Assembly (NCBI GenBank): GCA_047921215.1
Contig: JBLRWO010000004.1
Span: 62,001 to 126,000, forward strand
DNA from: RECM01 sp047921215
GTDB lineage: Bacteria; Bacteroidota; Rhodothermia; Balneolales; Cyclonatronaceae
Direction: 5' to 3'
Length of the DNA stretch: 64,000 nt
Under the pieces are notes generated by a model that was not told the origin of the DNA, searched no databases, and saw only the letters and a list, made by a program, of their open reading frames with translations. Both the position numbers and the translations under genes were made by a program. Positions 36,147 to 45,360 of this stretch are shown piece by piece; the stretch's first letter is position 1; each line of letters opens with the position of its first letter.

Positions 36147-37505
36147 ATGAAACGAATAATACAATTAACGTTCATGTTATTAATGGTTCCCGCGTTTGCC
36201 ATGTCGCAAACCTGGAATTACGGCGGGGTTTGGGATGCTGAAAGGCCCGAATATTCCGTTCACAAAACCAGTCATGGTATTGCGGTTGACCCTGATGGAA
36301 AAATCTGGATCGGTCCATACTACCGTACTGTTCTCGAAGAATTTGGTGAAGCAAGTGTAAATACGATCCATGTTTACAATCCTGATGGAACAGAAACCGA
36401 CTTCTCGCCCATCAGCACAGTAACCGTTGATGGAGTTACCGATACACTCCGTTCAGTTGTAACAGGCCTGGCAACAGATCATAACGGCAACATCCTTGCT
36501 TCTGTTGGCGGTACCCTTTACCACATTAACTATCAGACAGGTGAAGGTGTGAACAAGCGTCTTGCACCGTTCCGGATTCAGCCAACTGAAGAAAACCCGG
36601 CCGGTTCACGTCACTTCTACAATACCCTTTCAGCTACCGACGATGGCTTTATCCTGGTTACCTATGTATTTGAAGGATCACCCGTTGAAATCATCGCTGA
36701 AGATTTCAGTGATGTACTTGTAGTTGCGAACGAAAGCCGTGGTTTTGCCAGAACATCACGGATATCTGGTGATGGTACCACCATATACAATACCGTTTAC
36801 ACCAAACATCAAACCGAAATCTGGTTTGCCCAGGATGGTATTGATGATCTGGATGGCTACGCCCTTACCGATTCAATCGCCCTCGGTATGCAGACAGAAG
36901 CTGCAGCCTGGAATCCGGCTACCGGTGAATTGTGGCTGAGTGCCGGTTCTGCAAACAACCCGCCGAACCAGCATCCCGACCCTACAGTCGTTACCGACTA
37001 CAAACCGTTCACCTGGTATGCCTACAATCCGGACAGTGGTGAGATCACCGAAGGCTTCACCTGGCAGTTCGAAGCAGATGATATCTGGGCTGTTATGGCT
37101 GACCCCCGTCCACGTGCAATTGATTTCTCCAATGATGGTAAAACGGCATGGGTTGGTGTATTCGGCAGCCAGGGACATCCCTCAGTTCAATACTTCGAAG
37201 AAGGCCCGACCAGTATCGTAGACAGCCGCAGCGAAATTCCTGCAGGTTACGAACTGGGTCAGAACTACCCGAACCCGTTCAACCCCACTACAAAAATCAG
37301 CTTCAGCATTCCTGAGTCTGGTGATGTAACACTCAAAGTGTATGATGTTACAGGTCGTGAGATTGCAACGCTGGTAAATCAGACCATGTCGGCCGGTACA
37401 CATACCGCACAGTTCAATGCAGCCAATGTTTCTTCAGGCATGTACATCTACCGTATGGAAGCCAATGGCTACACCATGAGCGGAAAAATGATGCTTGTTA
37501 AGTAA
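36147..37505 (+). CDS. Secreted propeller protein with type A sorting domain
   Basis: 452 residues from ATG 36147, chosen because GGAG at 36137-36140 is properly spaced and overlaps the earlier ATG 36135. Signal peptide ends AFAMSQ. Residues ~20-360 have NHL/propeller-like repeats (GIAVDPDGKIWIGPYYRTVL, GLATDHNGNILASVGGTLYH, DFSNDGKTAWVGVFG). The C terminus from LGQNYPNPFNPTTKISF to KMMLVK is the sorting domain. It is the last gene of the operon; a strong terminator follows. Confidence 0.88.
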   Translation: MKRIIQLTFMLLMVPAFAMSQTWNYGGVWDAERPEYSVHKTSHGIAVDPDGKIWIGPYYRTVLEEFGEASVNTIHVYNPDGTETDFSPISTVTVDGVTDTLRSVVTGLATDHNGNILASVGGTLYHINYQTGEGVNKRLAPFRIQPTEENPAGSRHFYNTLSATDDGFILVTYVFEGSPVEIIAEDFSDVLVVANESRGFARTSRISGDGTTIYNTVYTKHQTEIWFAQDGIDDLDGYALTDSIALGMQTEAAAWNPATGELWLSAGSANNPPNQHPDPTVVTDYKPFTWYAYNPDSGEITEGFTWQFEADDIWAVMADPRPRAIDFSNDGKTAWVGVFGSQGHPSVQYFEEGPTSIVDSRSEIPAGYELGQNYPNPFNPTTKISFSIPESGDVTLKVYDVTGREIATLVNQTMSAGTHTAQFNAANVSSGMYIYRMEANGYTMSGKMMLVK

Positions 37506-37531
37506 CAGCATTTGATCTGAGCTTTTGACAC

Positions 37532-37564
37532 GGCGCCCGGCTATTCTCCGGGCGCCTTTTTTTT
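37532..37564 (+). terminator. Strong intrinsic terminator of the TonB operon
   Basis: GGCGCCCGG (37532-37540), a 7-nt loop and CCGGGCGCC (37548-37556) form a perfect 9-bp GC-rich stem followed by eight T residues. It marks the end of the five-gene operon 28466-37505. Confidence 0.95.
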
Positions 37565-37779
37565 CTCTGTTGTATAGTTTTATAGCGACCGTCTCATTGA
37601 ACCAGCTTAATAGTGGTCATCGCATTGTGTCCTGTTTGTGATATTTCTGCTGGCTGATTAAATCAACTGTCCGGATATTCCTGGCAGAGACGTTATGAAT
37701 CTTATACAGGCTCAGTTACCGGTGGCAACGCCGGTATTCGTAAAAATTGCCCCTCCCTGTTTACTGTCAATTCCATATT

Positions 37780-39558
37780 ATGATAAAAAAGATACTCTCC
37801 TTCCCTTTGCTACTGCTGCTGATACTTGCAGCTCCGTTTCAGCTTTTCGCACAGTCCGATACCCCGCCAGCCCCGAAATATGAATTCCGGTCAGTATGGG
37901 TACCAACTGTGGCCGCCGCGCAGGACTGGCCCACATTTACCTACCCTGCCACGGAGGAGGGAATCCGCAACCTGATTCGCAACCTGAAAAACAGGGGCCA
38001 GAATGCCGTTGTTCTACAGGTTGTCGGTCGAGGCGACGCCCTTTATCCATCCGTAAGACTGCCATGGGTACGCCAAATTACCGGGACCTATGGCGGTGAT
38101 CCTGGCTGGGACCCCCTCGCAGTGGCGATCGACGAGGCACACCGGCTGGGCATGGAATTTCATGCCTGGTACAATGTTTTCAGGATCGGCGATTCGACCC
38201 TTATCGAAGAGCTTGATGAGGGTCCGAATCATGTGTTGTATGAAAATCCCGAGTGGGTTCGCAGTGATCCCGGGGCAGCCAACCAGCTCTGGCTCGATGC
38301 CGGAATTCCCGACGCCCGTGCCTGGGCGGTGGGCAACGTTCTGGAGATCGTCAGGAATTATGATATCGATGCTATCCACTTTGACTTCATCCGCTATCCC
38401 ACCAACGGGTTTGCTTCGGATTTTGACACCAAGGCATTGTATAATCCAAAAAATATCATCCCGACCGCCGAATGGCGCCGCGACAATGTGACTGAATTCA
38501 ACCGGGCTGTTTATGATTCTGTAATGCAGATCAGGCCGCGGGTAAAAGTCGGGTCGACACCGGTTGGCCACTACAAATTTTCGGATGGATGGGCGTTCCT
38601 TTCCGGTTACAGCAGTGTATACCAGGACAGCCGTGGCTGGCTCAATGAGGGTGTTAACGATTATATTGTACCACAAATCTACTGGGACATCGGTGATGTT
38701 TCGGCGCCCCGATTCGACTGGCTGGTTCGCGACTGGATGGGCGAAACCTATGGCCGCCATGTCTATATCGGCACCGGCCCATACCAGCCTCATATACGGG
38801 CAGAATTGCCCGTACAGATCGATACCACCCGTGTGAACGGTGCCGCGGGACAGGTCCATTTTCGTTTTGCCAGTGTGGGTGCAGGCCGGCCCTTTGACGA
38901 CCGGTATGATCTGCCCGCCATCATTCCTCCCATGCCCTGGAAGGATATGACCGCGCCCGGCAGCCCGGTAAACCTGATCGCCACCTGGCCGGGAGCAGGG
39001 GGTACTGAGCTCACTCTGACCTGGGAAGCCCCCGACTTCGGCCGGGGTGATGCAGAGCCGGCCCGCTATGCGGTTTACCGGATTCCGGTATCTGACAATG
39101 AGATCACAAGTGAGCACCTCGATAATCCCGCTAACCTGATCATGGTAACCGGCGAAACCTTTTTTGTTGATACGCCGGATATGACGGTGCCCGAGTATGA
39201 CTACTTTGTAACTGCACTCAGCCACAATAATGTGGAAAGTGAACCGGCAGGTGCTGGTGTAAACACATCGGCTGACGACGAACGATACCTGGCCCGGAAT
39301 TTCAGCCTGGACCAGAATTATCCAAACCCGTTTAATCCGTCAACCACCATTCGGTTTGCCCTGGATGATGCAGGTTATGCCCGCATCAGAATTTTTGATC
39401 AACTGGGCAGACTGGTTGCCGAGCCCCTGAGTGACAACCGCAGCGCGGGAACCCACACAGTCAGTTTCAATGCATCGCACCTGGCATCCGGTGTATACAT
39501 TTACCGGCTTGAATTCGGCAACCGCCAGTTAACCCGTAAAATGATGCTGGTCAAATAG
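37780..39558 (+). CDS. GHL10-type glycosidase (DUF187 family) with sorting domain, paralogue 1
   Basis: 592 residues from ATG 37780. Signal peptide ending LFAQ. The catalytic (beta/alpha)8 domain begins YEFRSVWVPTVAAAQDWPTF; HAWYNVFR, IDAIHFDFIRYPTNGF and DYIVPQIYWDIGD are GHL10 signatures, with Asp residues in HFDFIRYP likely catalytic. A fibronectin-like domain (~400-500, LTLTWEAPDFGRGDAEPARY) follows, then LDQNYPNPFNPSTTIRF...KMMLVK, a type A sorting domain. GHL10 enzymes (B. subtilis YngK group) are thought to act on wall or exopolysaccharide glycans; the exact substrate is unknown. Very similar to the next gene, so a tandem duplicate. Confidence 0.9.
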   Translation: MIKKILSFPLLLLLILAAPFQLFAQSDTPPAPKYEFRSVWVPTVAAAQDWPTFTYPATEEGIRNLIRNLKNRGQNAVVLQVVGRGDALYPSVRLPWVRQITGTYGGDPGWDPLAVAIDEAHRLGMEFHAWYNVFRIGDSTLIEELDEGPNHVLYENPEWVRSDPGAANQLWLDAGIPDARAWAVGNVLEIVRNYDIDAIHFDFIRYPTNGFASDFDTKALYNPKNIIPTAEWRRDNVTEFNRAVYDSVMQIRPRVKVGSTPVGHYKFSDGWAFLSGYSSVYQDSRGWLNEGVNDYIVPQIYWDIGDVSAPRFDWLVRDWMGETYGRHVYIGTGPYQPHIRAELPVQIDTTRVNGAAGQVHFRFASVGAGRPFDDRYDLPAIIPPMPWKDMTAPGSPVNLIATWPGAGGTELTLTWEAPDFGRGDAEPARYAVYRIPVSDNEITSEHLDNPANLIMVTGETFFVDTPDMTVPEYDYFVTALSHNNVESEPAGAGVNTSADDERYLARNFSLDQNYPNPFNPSTTIRFALDDAGYARIRIFDQLGRLVAEPLSDNRSAGTHTVSFNASHLASGVYIYRLEFGNRQLTRKMMLVK

Positions 39559-39720
39559 ATGCTAATGGTCAGAATAATGATGCTGGTCAAATAAATGATA
39601 TTGGTCAGGATAATGAAACTGATCAATCAAATGTTGCAGATCAGATGAATGATACCTGATAATCAGACGATGCTGATCAAACAGATGAATCCGGAGAAAT
39701 AAATGATCCATGTCAAACAG
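39541..39720 (+). repeat. Ten degenerate 18-bp units seeded by the last codons of the upstream gene
   Basis: Unit 1 is the gene's own end, ATG ATG CTG GTC AAA TAG (39541-39558, encoding MMLVK-stop). Nine more 18-bp units follow without spacer, at 39559, 39577, 39595, 39613, 39631, 39649, 39667, 39685 and 39703. The unit at 39577 differs only in the stop codon (TAA for TAG). Most begin ATG and contain a (G)GTCA/GATCA core, with divergence growing downstream. Confidence 0.9.
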
Positions 39721-39838
39721 AAGGACTATAACACCTGCAGTTGGTATATTGCATCGATCCCCAAAAACTATAATCAAAGAGACCGGGCACAGTACCGGAT
39801 ATCAATCCAATGAGAATTAAAAGAAAAATAACGTACAC

Positions 39839-41617
39839 ATGAAAAATCAATTACTGTTCCTGATCATAGCTATTCTTGTCGTTTTACCGTTTAACCGTAC
39901 CGAAGCCCGTCAGAATGGTGAGGTCCCTGAATCTCCCAAGCATGAGTTCCGCTCGGTCTGGGTAGCCACCGCACTTGGGCTCGACTGGCCGAAAACGACC
40001 AATGCCGCCCAGGCGGAACTTGCCCTGCGAAACATCATCCGCAACATGAAGGCCAAAGGGATGAACGCGGTTGTTTTTCAGGTTACCCCGCGGGGAGATG
40101 CCTACTTCCAGTCGGACCGACTGCCCTGGGCACGCCGGCTCACCGGAACCATGGGCCAGGATCCAGGCTGGGACCCCCTTGCGGTTGCCATCGAGGAAGC
40201 CCACAAACATGGCATGGAATTGCACGCCTGGTACAATGTGGGAAAGCTGGGCGATATCGGGAATGCCGATCTGCAGGACTCTGATGCCCCCCGGCATGTT
40301 TACTTTGCCAATCCGGACCTCGTTGAAGAAGTTGGAACCGAAGTCTGGCTGAACCATGGGAAACCCCAGGCTCGTGAGTGGGCCGTTGCCAATGTAATCG
40401 AGATCGTGGAAAAGTACGATGTGGATGCCATCCATTTTGATTTCATCAGGTACCCGAGCAACGGATATGCCAACGATTTTGATACCAAGCAGGAACACAA
40501 TCCGGAAAACATCATCGGTACCGCCGACTGGAGACGCTACAACATCAATGAATTTAACCGGATGGTCTATGATTCAGTCAATGTGCGCAAACCCTGGGTA
40601 AAGGTTGGATCAACACCAATCGGCCACTATAAAAATGATGGCGGATGGCCGTCACTTAAAGGGTTCAGCGGGGTATATCAGGACAGCCGCCGCTGGCTGC
40701 AGGATGGAGTGAATGATTATCTTGCACCCCAGTTGTACTGGGATATCGGTGGTGCCGACGCCCCCCAGATGGACTGGCTCGTACGCGACTGGATGGGCGA
40801 AACCTACGATCGTCATATCTATATCGGTACCGGGCCCTACAAGGCAAATGTGTTTGCGGAATTGCCGCGCCAGATTGATACAACAAGGGTGAACAACGCT
40901 GCGGGACAAATGTATTTCCGCTACGACAACATCGTACCGGCATCCACGTTCGGCGACAGGTACGACCGTCCGTCGATTGTGCCCCCAATGCCCTGGAAAG
41001 AGATGACGGCACCAAATACACCGGCAAACCTGATTTCGTTCTGGCCGGGTGGCGCGGGAACCGAACTGACCCTGGAATGGGAAAAGCCGGAGTTCGGCCG
41101 TGGTGATGCCGAGGCAGTACGGTATGCCATTTACCGTGTGCCGGTAGCCGGTGATGTGATATCCGAGGAGGATATAACCGGTGATGCGACCTATCTCATA
41201 GCAGTAACCGGTGAAACCACATTTACCGATGCGCCCGGTGTTGCATCAGAGGATTACGACTACTACGTAACAGCGCTCAGCCGGAATAACGTTGAGAGCG
41301 TTCCTGCAGGCGCAAGTGTGAATACCTCCCTGGGCGAAGACAGGCACCTGGCCCGTTCCTTCGAACTTGATCAGAACTATCCGAACCCGTTCAACCCCAC
41401 CACCAACATCCGGTTTACGCTGGGTGAGGCCGGACCGGTAACGATTACGGTGTACGATCTGTTAGGCCGGGTAGTGGCACAGCCAATTAATGAAAACCGT
41501 GCCGCGGGAACCCATACGATCAGCTTTAACGCGTCGCGCCTGGCGTCGGGTGTGTACTTGTACCGTCTTGATGCCGGCAGCCATCAGATTACCAAAAAGA
41601 TGATGTTGATCAAGTAA
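39839..41617 (+). CDS. GHL10-type glycosidase with sorting domain, paralogue 2
   Basis: 592 residues, signal peptide 1-22. The same architecture as the preceding gene: HEFRSVWVATALGLDWPKTT, WDPLAVAIEEAHKHGMELHA, VDAIHFDFIRYPSNGY, DYLAPQLYWDIGGAD, a fibronectin-like domain (LTLEWEKPEFGRGDAEAVRY) and LDQNYPNPFNPTTNIRFTL...KMMLIK. Identity with paralogue 1 is high over the whole length, so this is a recent duplication; differences cluster in the loops after the first strand. It is expected to be secreted through the same route and to cut a related glycan. Confidence 0.9.
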   Translation: MKNQLLFLIIAILVVLPFNRTEARQNGEVPESPKHEFRSVWVATALGLDWPKTTNAAQAELALRNIIRNMKAKGMNAVVFQVTPRGDAYFQSDRLPWARRLTGTMGQDPGWDPLAVAIEEAHKHGMELHAWYNVGKLGDIGNADLQDSDAPRHVYFANPDLVEEVGTEVWLNHGKPQAREWAVANVIEIVEKYDVDAIHFDFIRYPSNGYANDFDTKQEHNPENIIGTADWRRYNINEFNRMVYDSVNVRKPWVKVGSTPIGHYKNDGGWPSLKGFSGVYQDSRRWLQDGVNDYLAPQLYWDIGGADAPQMDWLVRDWMGETYDRHIYIGTGPYKANVFAELPRQIDTTRVNNAAGQMYFRYDNIVPASTFGDRYDRPSIVPPMPWKEMTAPNTPANLISFWPGGAGTELTLEWEKPEFGRGDAEAVRYAIYRVPVAGDVISEEDITGDATYLIAVTGETTFTDAPGVASEDYDYYVTALSRNNVESVPAGASVNTSLGEDRHLARSFELDQNYPNPFNPTTNIRFTLGEAGPVTITVYDLLGRVVAQPINENRAAGTHTISFNASRLASGVYLYRLDAGSHQITKKMMLIK

Positions 41618-41703
41618 AAAGTGCCATCAGGAGCCGTATTGACTTGTAATATCAAAACAGGGGCATTCCTGACCGGAACTGGCAGGAAGCCCCCACACTC
41701 TGA

Positions 41704-41739
41704 GCGCAGGCTGATTCGCAAAGGCGATGAAGCCTGCGC
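41704..41739. repeat. Hairpin element upstream of the third GHL10 gene
   Basis: GCGCAGGCT (41704-41712) and AGCCTGCGC (41731-41739) form a perfect 9-bp stem; inside, TCGC/GCGA forms a second short stem. It lies between 41617 and the likely start at 41837 although a frame is open through it. It resembles the REP-like elements elsewhere in the window. Confidence 0.6.
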
Positions 41740-41836
41740 CGCTTTATACGATACCCCCCCAAATAATATAACATGTGTATATACACAACGTACCCGAAAA
41801 TCCCCGACTGGCAACGGTCATTGCATAACTGATCCG

Positions 41837-43819
41837 GTGAGGTTACCCGTATCACTGGTCGTGTTGTTAATTCTGTCGTTCACCGTAATGGTGATCATAC
41901 CCGGTATGCCGGCTGATTTACCGGCCAAGCCGCAAAATCACGCGACCGGTGATCAACCTGAACGGATTCATACCTATAACTATACCCCGAAAAATATTGT
42001 TGAACCTGAATTCAGAGGGGTATGGATCGCAACCGTTGCCAATATCGACTGGCCCGCTTCACCCGGCGATACCCCTGAAAAACAGAGACAAGACCTGGTA
42101 CGGCAGCTCGACATACTGAAAGAGACCGGTTTTAATGCTGTTTTTTTCCAGGTGCGGACCGAATGCGACGCCCTCTACAATTCGCCCTATGAACCCTGGT
42201 CGCATTATCTTACGGGGAAACAGGGAGAAGCGCCGTTTCCGCTTTGGGATCCGCTCGAATTCGCCATTCAGGAATCGCACAAAAGAGGGATGGAACTGCA
42301 TGCCTGGCTGAATCCCTACCGTGTTGCCCGTCAGGAGAATCTCTACCCTGTTGCCGACGATCACATTTCAAAAACAAGACCAGACTGGTTGCTGAGATTC
42401 AGGGGGCGAACTTATACCTCATCCATTCTGGATCCGGGCAAACCCGAAGTAATCGATTATATTGCCGCTGTAACAGCCGATATCGTTCGTCGCTATGATG
42501 TGGATGGCATCCATTTCGACGACTACTTTTATCCCTATCAGAATCCCGGGCAGAATTTCCCGGGCATGACCAGTGAGGATGCAGAAACCTTTCGTCTGCA
42601 GAGTCGTGGCTTTACCGATATCGGCGACTGGCGCCGAGATAACATCAACAGGATGGTGGCGGCCGTTCATGATACCGTGAAAGCGATCAAACCGTACGTA
42701 AAATTCGGTATCAGCCCTTTCGGAATCTGGAAAGATAATGTACCCGAGGGCATCAGGGGATCGGAGTCGTTTGGCGGCATTTTTGCCGATCCGCTGGCCT
42801 GGCTGGAGCAGGGGAAAGTCGATTATATGCTGCCTCAGCTCTACTGGGCGTTCGGCGGTGAGCAGGATTACGAAAAGCTCTCCACATGGTGGGCCCGTGA
42901 AACCGGAGACCGCCACATGTATTCAGGCATGGCTGTGTACAAAAAAGCCATGCGAAGACCCGACGGAGGTCCGTTGTTTGCCCCCGGTGAAATTCCGGAT
43001 CAGGTGGTGTTTAACCGTCGAAATCCATCCATCAGGGGTCATGTGATGTTCCGCGCCGGTAATATTACCGATCAGAACCTGGCGGGGATCCGCGACTCTC
43101 TCTCATCATTGTTCAGCCGCCCGGTGCTCACACCGGTTATGGAATGGATGGATGTTGAGAAACCGCCCGCACCTCTGTTTCCCGACTGGGTTTGGGATGC
43201 AGAGCGTAACGAAATTGAACTGCGGTGGCAGCGGCCCAACCCTGAATGTACTGATCCTGAATGTTCAGATACCGATCGTTCTGACGATGAAAATTCGTCC
43301 GGCCAAAATCCGGCTGTAGCATCATCCGGAAGATTGTTTTATGCCGTTTACAAATATGATACCGCATTCCCGCTCGAACCTTCTGTAATCATGGAACGGG
43401 CAGAGGGCCCCGAGGTCATTACCGGTGAAACAGGATATGTAACCCGGCTGAAAAATCCGGCCTGTTATGTTATCACATCTTCCGGTTACAACAGCATGCA
43501 GAGTGTACCTACTGAACCCCTGTGTATCTATCCCGGGAAAGTTTACGGGGAAAATGCAGTTCTTGATTCCGATCCTGTGCTGTTTCTGGATCCCGAATCC
43601 GATATAACCTGGTCATTTATACTGAACGACCGCGCCCGGGTACGGGCAGAATTGTTTACAGGCGGCGGGGTTTCGGCCGGACTGCTGATCGACGAGGTAT
43701 TCGATCCGGGGTACTATGAGAAAACGCTTGACCAGTCGCTTATTCCCGGTACAAATGGTTATTATATTATCATAGAAAGTGGCGGTATCAAGCGCCTGCA
43801 GCATATTCGGGCCAAATAA
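41837..43819 (+). CDS. GHL10-type glycosidase, divergent paralogue 3, no sorting domain
   Basis: About 660 residues from GTG 41837; the frame is open from 41621, but the upstream part contains a hairpin repeat and the hydrophobic segment PVSLVVLLILSFTVMVIIPG should be near the N terminus. The catalytic domain starts PEFRGVWIATVANIDWPASP; ELHAWLNPYRVAR, VDGIHFDDYFYPYQNPG, FGISPFGIWKDNV and YMLPQLYWAFGGE are typical of the larger GHL10 group (YngK-like). Unlike its two neighbours it lacks a QNYPNPFNP domain. A Cys/Asp-rich low-complexity insert with a 15-bp tandem repeat sits in the C-terminal domain (43241-43310). Confidence 0.88.
   Translation: MRLPVSLVVLLILSFTVMVIIPGMPADLPAKPQNHATGDQPERIHTYNYTPKNIVEPEFRGVWIATVANIDWPASPGDTPEKQRQDLVRQLDILKETGFNAVFFQVRTECDALYNSPYEPWSHYLTGKQGEAPFPLWDPLEFAIQESHKRGMELHAWLNPYRVARQENLYPVADDHISKTRPDWLLRFRGRTYTSSILDPGKPEVIDYIAAVTADIVRRYDVDGIHFDDYFYPYQNPGQNFPGMTSEDAETFRLQSRGFTDIGDWRRDNINRMVAAVHDTVKAIKPYVKFGISPFGIWKDNVPEGIRGSESFGGIFADPLAWLEQGKVDYMLPQLYWAFGGEQDYEKLSTWWARETGDRHMYSGMAVYKKAMRRPDGGPLFAPGEIPDQVVFNRRNPSIRGHVMFRAGNITDQNLAGIRDSLSSLFSRPVLTPVMEWMDVEKPPAPLFPDWVWDAERNEIELRWQRPNPECTDPECSDTDRSDDENSSGQNPAVASSGRLFYAVYKYDTAFPLEPSVIMERAEGPEVITGETGYVTRLKNPACYVITSSGYNSMQSVPTEPLCIYPGKVYGENAVLDSDPVLFLDPESDITWSFILNDRARVRAELFTGGGVSAGLLIDEVFDPGYYEKTLDQSLIPGTNGYYIIIESGGIKRLQHIRAK
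43241..43270 (+). repeat. 15-bp tandem duplication inside the third GHL10 gene
   Basis: CCTGAATGTACTGAT at 43241 is followed directly by CCTGAATGTTCAGAT at 43256; both encode PEC(T/S)D and lead into a GAT-rich, Ser/Asp-rich linker. Confidence 0.85.
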
Positions 43820-43840
43820 TAATTTAAACAGCGGTTGAAC

Positions 43841-45199
43841 ATGATTCCGGTACTACAGATTATCCTTTTATTCCTGCAGATACCGGCAGTTACATCCGTA
43901 TTTGAACACTGCCCGGTACCTGACCGTGCAGGAAGGGCAGACAGTGCGTTAGCTGTATCAGGCCAGTACCGGTCACTCCCGGCAGCATCAGCGTTTATTT
44001 TCGCTGCAGCGGACCTGGCGGACCTGGCGGATCATTCGGATCAAGCAGATCTGGTGGATTTGGCAGATCATTCGGATCGTGTGGAACATGCGAAACAGGA
44101 TGGTCCCGTAGTTGTCTCCGACACGATTGCAGCCGGCCTGGTTCACTATCACATAACCGACAGACGGGGCCCCTGGAATATCAATGTGCTGGAAGCCGAC
44201 CTGACCGTGCCGGCTATACGGATTAAAGTGGCCAAAGCCTCAAACGGGGAAAGGGAAGCGCTCTTTGCCATGGAGCGTACCAGTTCCATGGTTCGCCGGT
44301 ATTCCGGAACGTCGAAAGTGGGGGGTGCTGTCAATGCCGACTTTTACAATATGGAAAACGGCATGCCTGTCAATCTGCAGGTTACCGACGGGGTTCCCCT
44401 CAGAAGGCCGGTTCTGAGTCCGGGCCGCTCCGCGTTTTTGGTATTCGAGGATGGTACACCCGATATCCGTATTCCGGAGATGCAGATTCAGCTCAGTCTG
44501 GCATCCGGAAATTCGGTGACCGTCAACGGGGTGAATGAGGCCCGAGTGGAGAATGGAATGGTGCTTTACAACCGCTATTACGGAAACAGTACCGGTAGCA
44601 ACCGGTATGGCACAGAGGTGATGCTCAGGCAGATCGATGAAGACCGTGCCTCCGCAAGCCTCACACTTGTGGCCGATTCGGTGTTTCAGGACCGCGGGAA
44701 TACCGCAATTCACGAGGGATATTACGTGCTTTCGGCCCATGGTTCGGCGTACAACCGCATCAACCGGTCCATATCTGCGGGCGATACGGTCCGCATAAGT
44801 TATCACTTCAATTCGGAACGCCCCATAGCGCAGGCTGCCGGAGGCCTGCCCCGTATTGTATGTGAAGGAATGGATTGCGTGGATGTGTCGGCGGAAAAAG
44901 AAAATGTTCGCGAAGCGTTCATCACAACCCGCCATCCCCGTACGGCCATCGGCATATCGGAAGATCGCGGCAGGCTCTATCTGGTAACCGTAGATGGCCG
45001 TCAGCAGGCAAGCGCGGGGATGTCGCTGTACGAGCTCGCATCACTGATGACGGACCTCGGTGCATGGGATGCCCTGAACCTCGACGGAGGCGGCTCCACA
45101 ACCCTCGTGGCCGGTACGGAGGTTGCAAACCTGCCATCGGATCCTACCGGCGAACGACCTGTATCAAACGCAATACTCCTGCTTATTGATGATGAGTGA
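43841..45199 (+). CDS. Phosphodiester glycosidase (NAGPA/DUF2233 family), exported
   Basis: About 452 residues from ATG 43841 (TTG 43835 possible), ~20 bp after the previous gene. An N-terminal hydrophobic signal (PVLQIILLFLQIPAVTSV) is followed by a repeat-encoded Ala/Asp/Leu linker (~57-83). The conserved domain shows GGAVNADFYNMENGMPVNLQ, RHPRTAIGISEDRGRLYLVT, VDGRQQASAGMSLYELASLM and NLDGGGSTTLV, the NAGPA signature. The mammalian member removes GlcNAc from GlcNAc-1-phosphodiesters; bacterial members act on alpha-linked sugar phosphodiesters. A substrate such as a teichoic-acid-like or capsular polymer is inferred. Confidence 0.9.
   Translation: MIPVLQIILLFLQIPAVTSVFEHCPVPDRAGRADSALAVSGQYRSLPAASAFIFAAADLADLADHSDQADLVDLADHSDRVEHAKQDGPVVVSDTIAAGLVHYHITDRRGPWNINVLEADLTVPAIRIKVAKASNGEREALFAMERTSSMVRRYSGTSKVGGAVNADFYNMENGMPVNLQVTDGVPLRRPVLSPGRSAFLVFEDGTPDIRIPEMQIQLSLASGNSVTVNGVNEARVENGMVLYNRYYGNSTGSNRYGTEVMLRQIDEDRASASLTLVADSVFQDRGNTAIHEGYYVLSAHGSAYNRINRSISAGDTVRISYHFNSERPIAQAAGGLPRIVCEGMDCVDVSAEKENVREAFITTRHPRTAIGISEDRGRLYLVTVDGRQQASAGMSLYELASLMTDLGAWDALNLDGGGSTTLVAGTEVANLPSDPTGERPVSNAILLLIDDE
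44009..44089 (+). repeat. Nine 9-bp units encoding an xDx linker
   Basis: In frame: ADL ADL ADH SDQ ADL VDL ADH SDR VEH. The segment GCAGATCATTCGGATC (or GCGGATCATTCGGATC) recurs 36 bp apart, so both a 9-bp and a 36-bp period exist. It lies between the signal peptide and the enzyme domain. Confidence 0.85.
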
Positions 45200-45295
45200 T
45201 TTTCACCAGACAGTGATTTTACGAAAGTATGATTTTAACTGAACAGGAATATTCCGGAAGTGTGAATTCACCAAACAAGAATACTGAAAATGTGA

Positions 45296-45355
45296 TACTG
45301 ATACTAACGATACTGATAATACTGATAATACTGATAATACTGACGATACTGACGA
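45296..45355 (+). repeat. TACTGATAA 9-bp tandem repeat before a glycosidase gene
   Basis: About six and a half units: TACTGATAC, a 6-bp partial unit, three perfect TACTGATAA, and two TACTGACGA. It ends 5 bp before the chosen start ATG 45361. The frame through it would encode an Ile/Leu/Thr run that is unlikely to be real protein. Confidence 0.88.
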
Positions 45356-45360
45356 GGATG

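Noticed and set aside
38014..39225. Long minus-strand frame (403 codons)
   Set aside because: Antisense to the first GHL10 gene, which has clear family motifs and a sorting domain.
39541..39720. CRISPR array
   Set aside because: Units are contiguous 18-mers without spacers and diverge progressively; no cas genes.
41621..41836. N-terminal extension of the third GHL10 protein
   Set aside because: Encodes a Cys/Arg-rich stretch across a hairpin repeat ahead of a clear signal-like segment; GTG 41837 is preferred.
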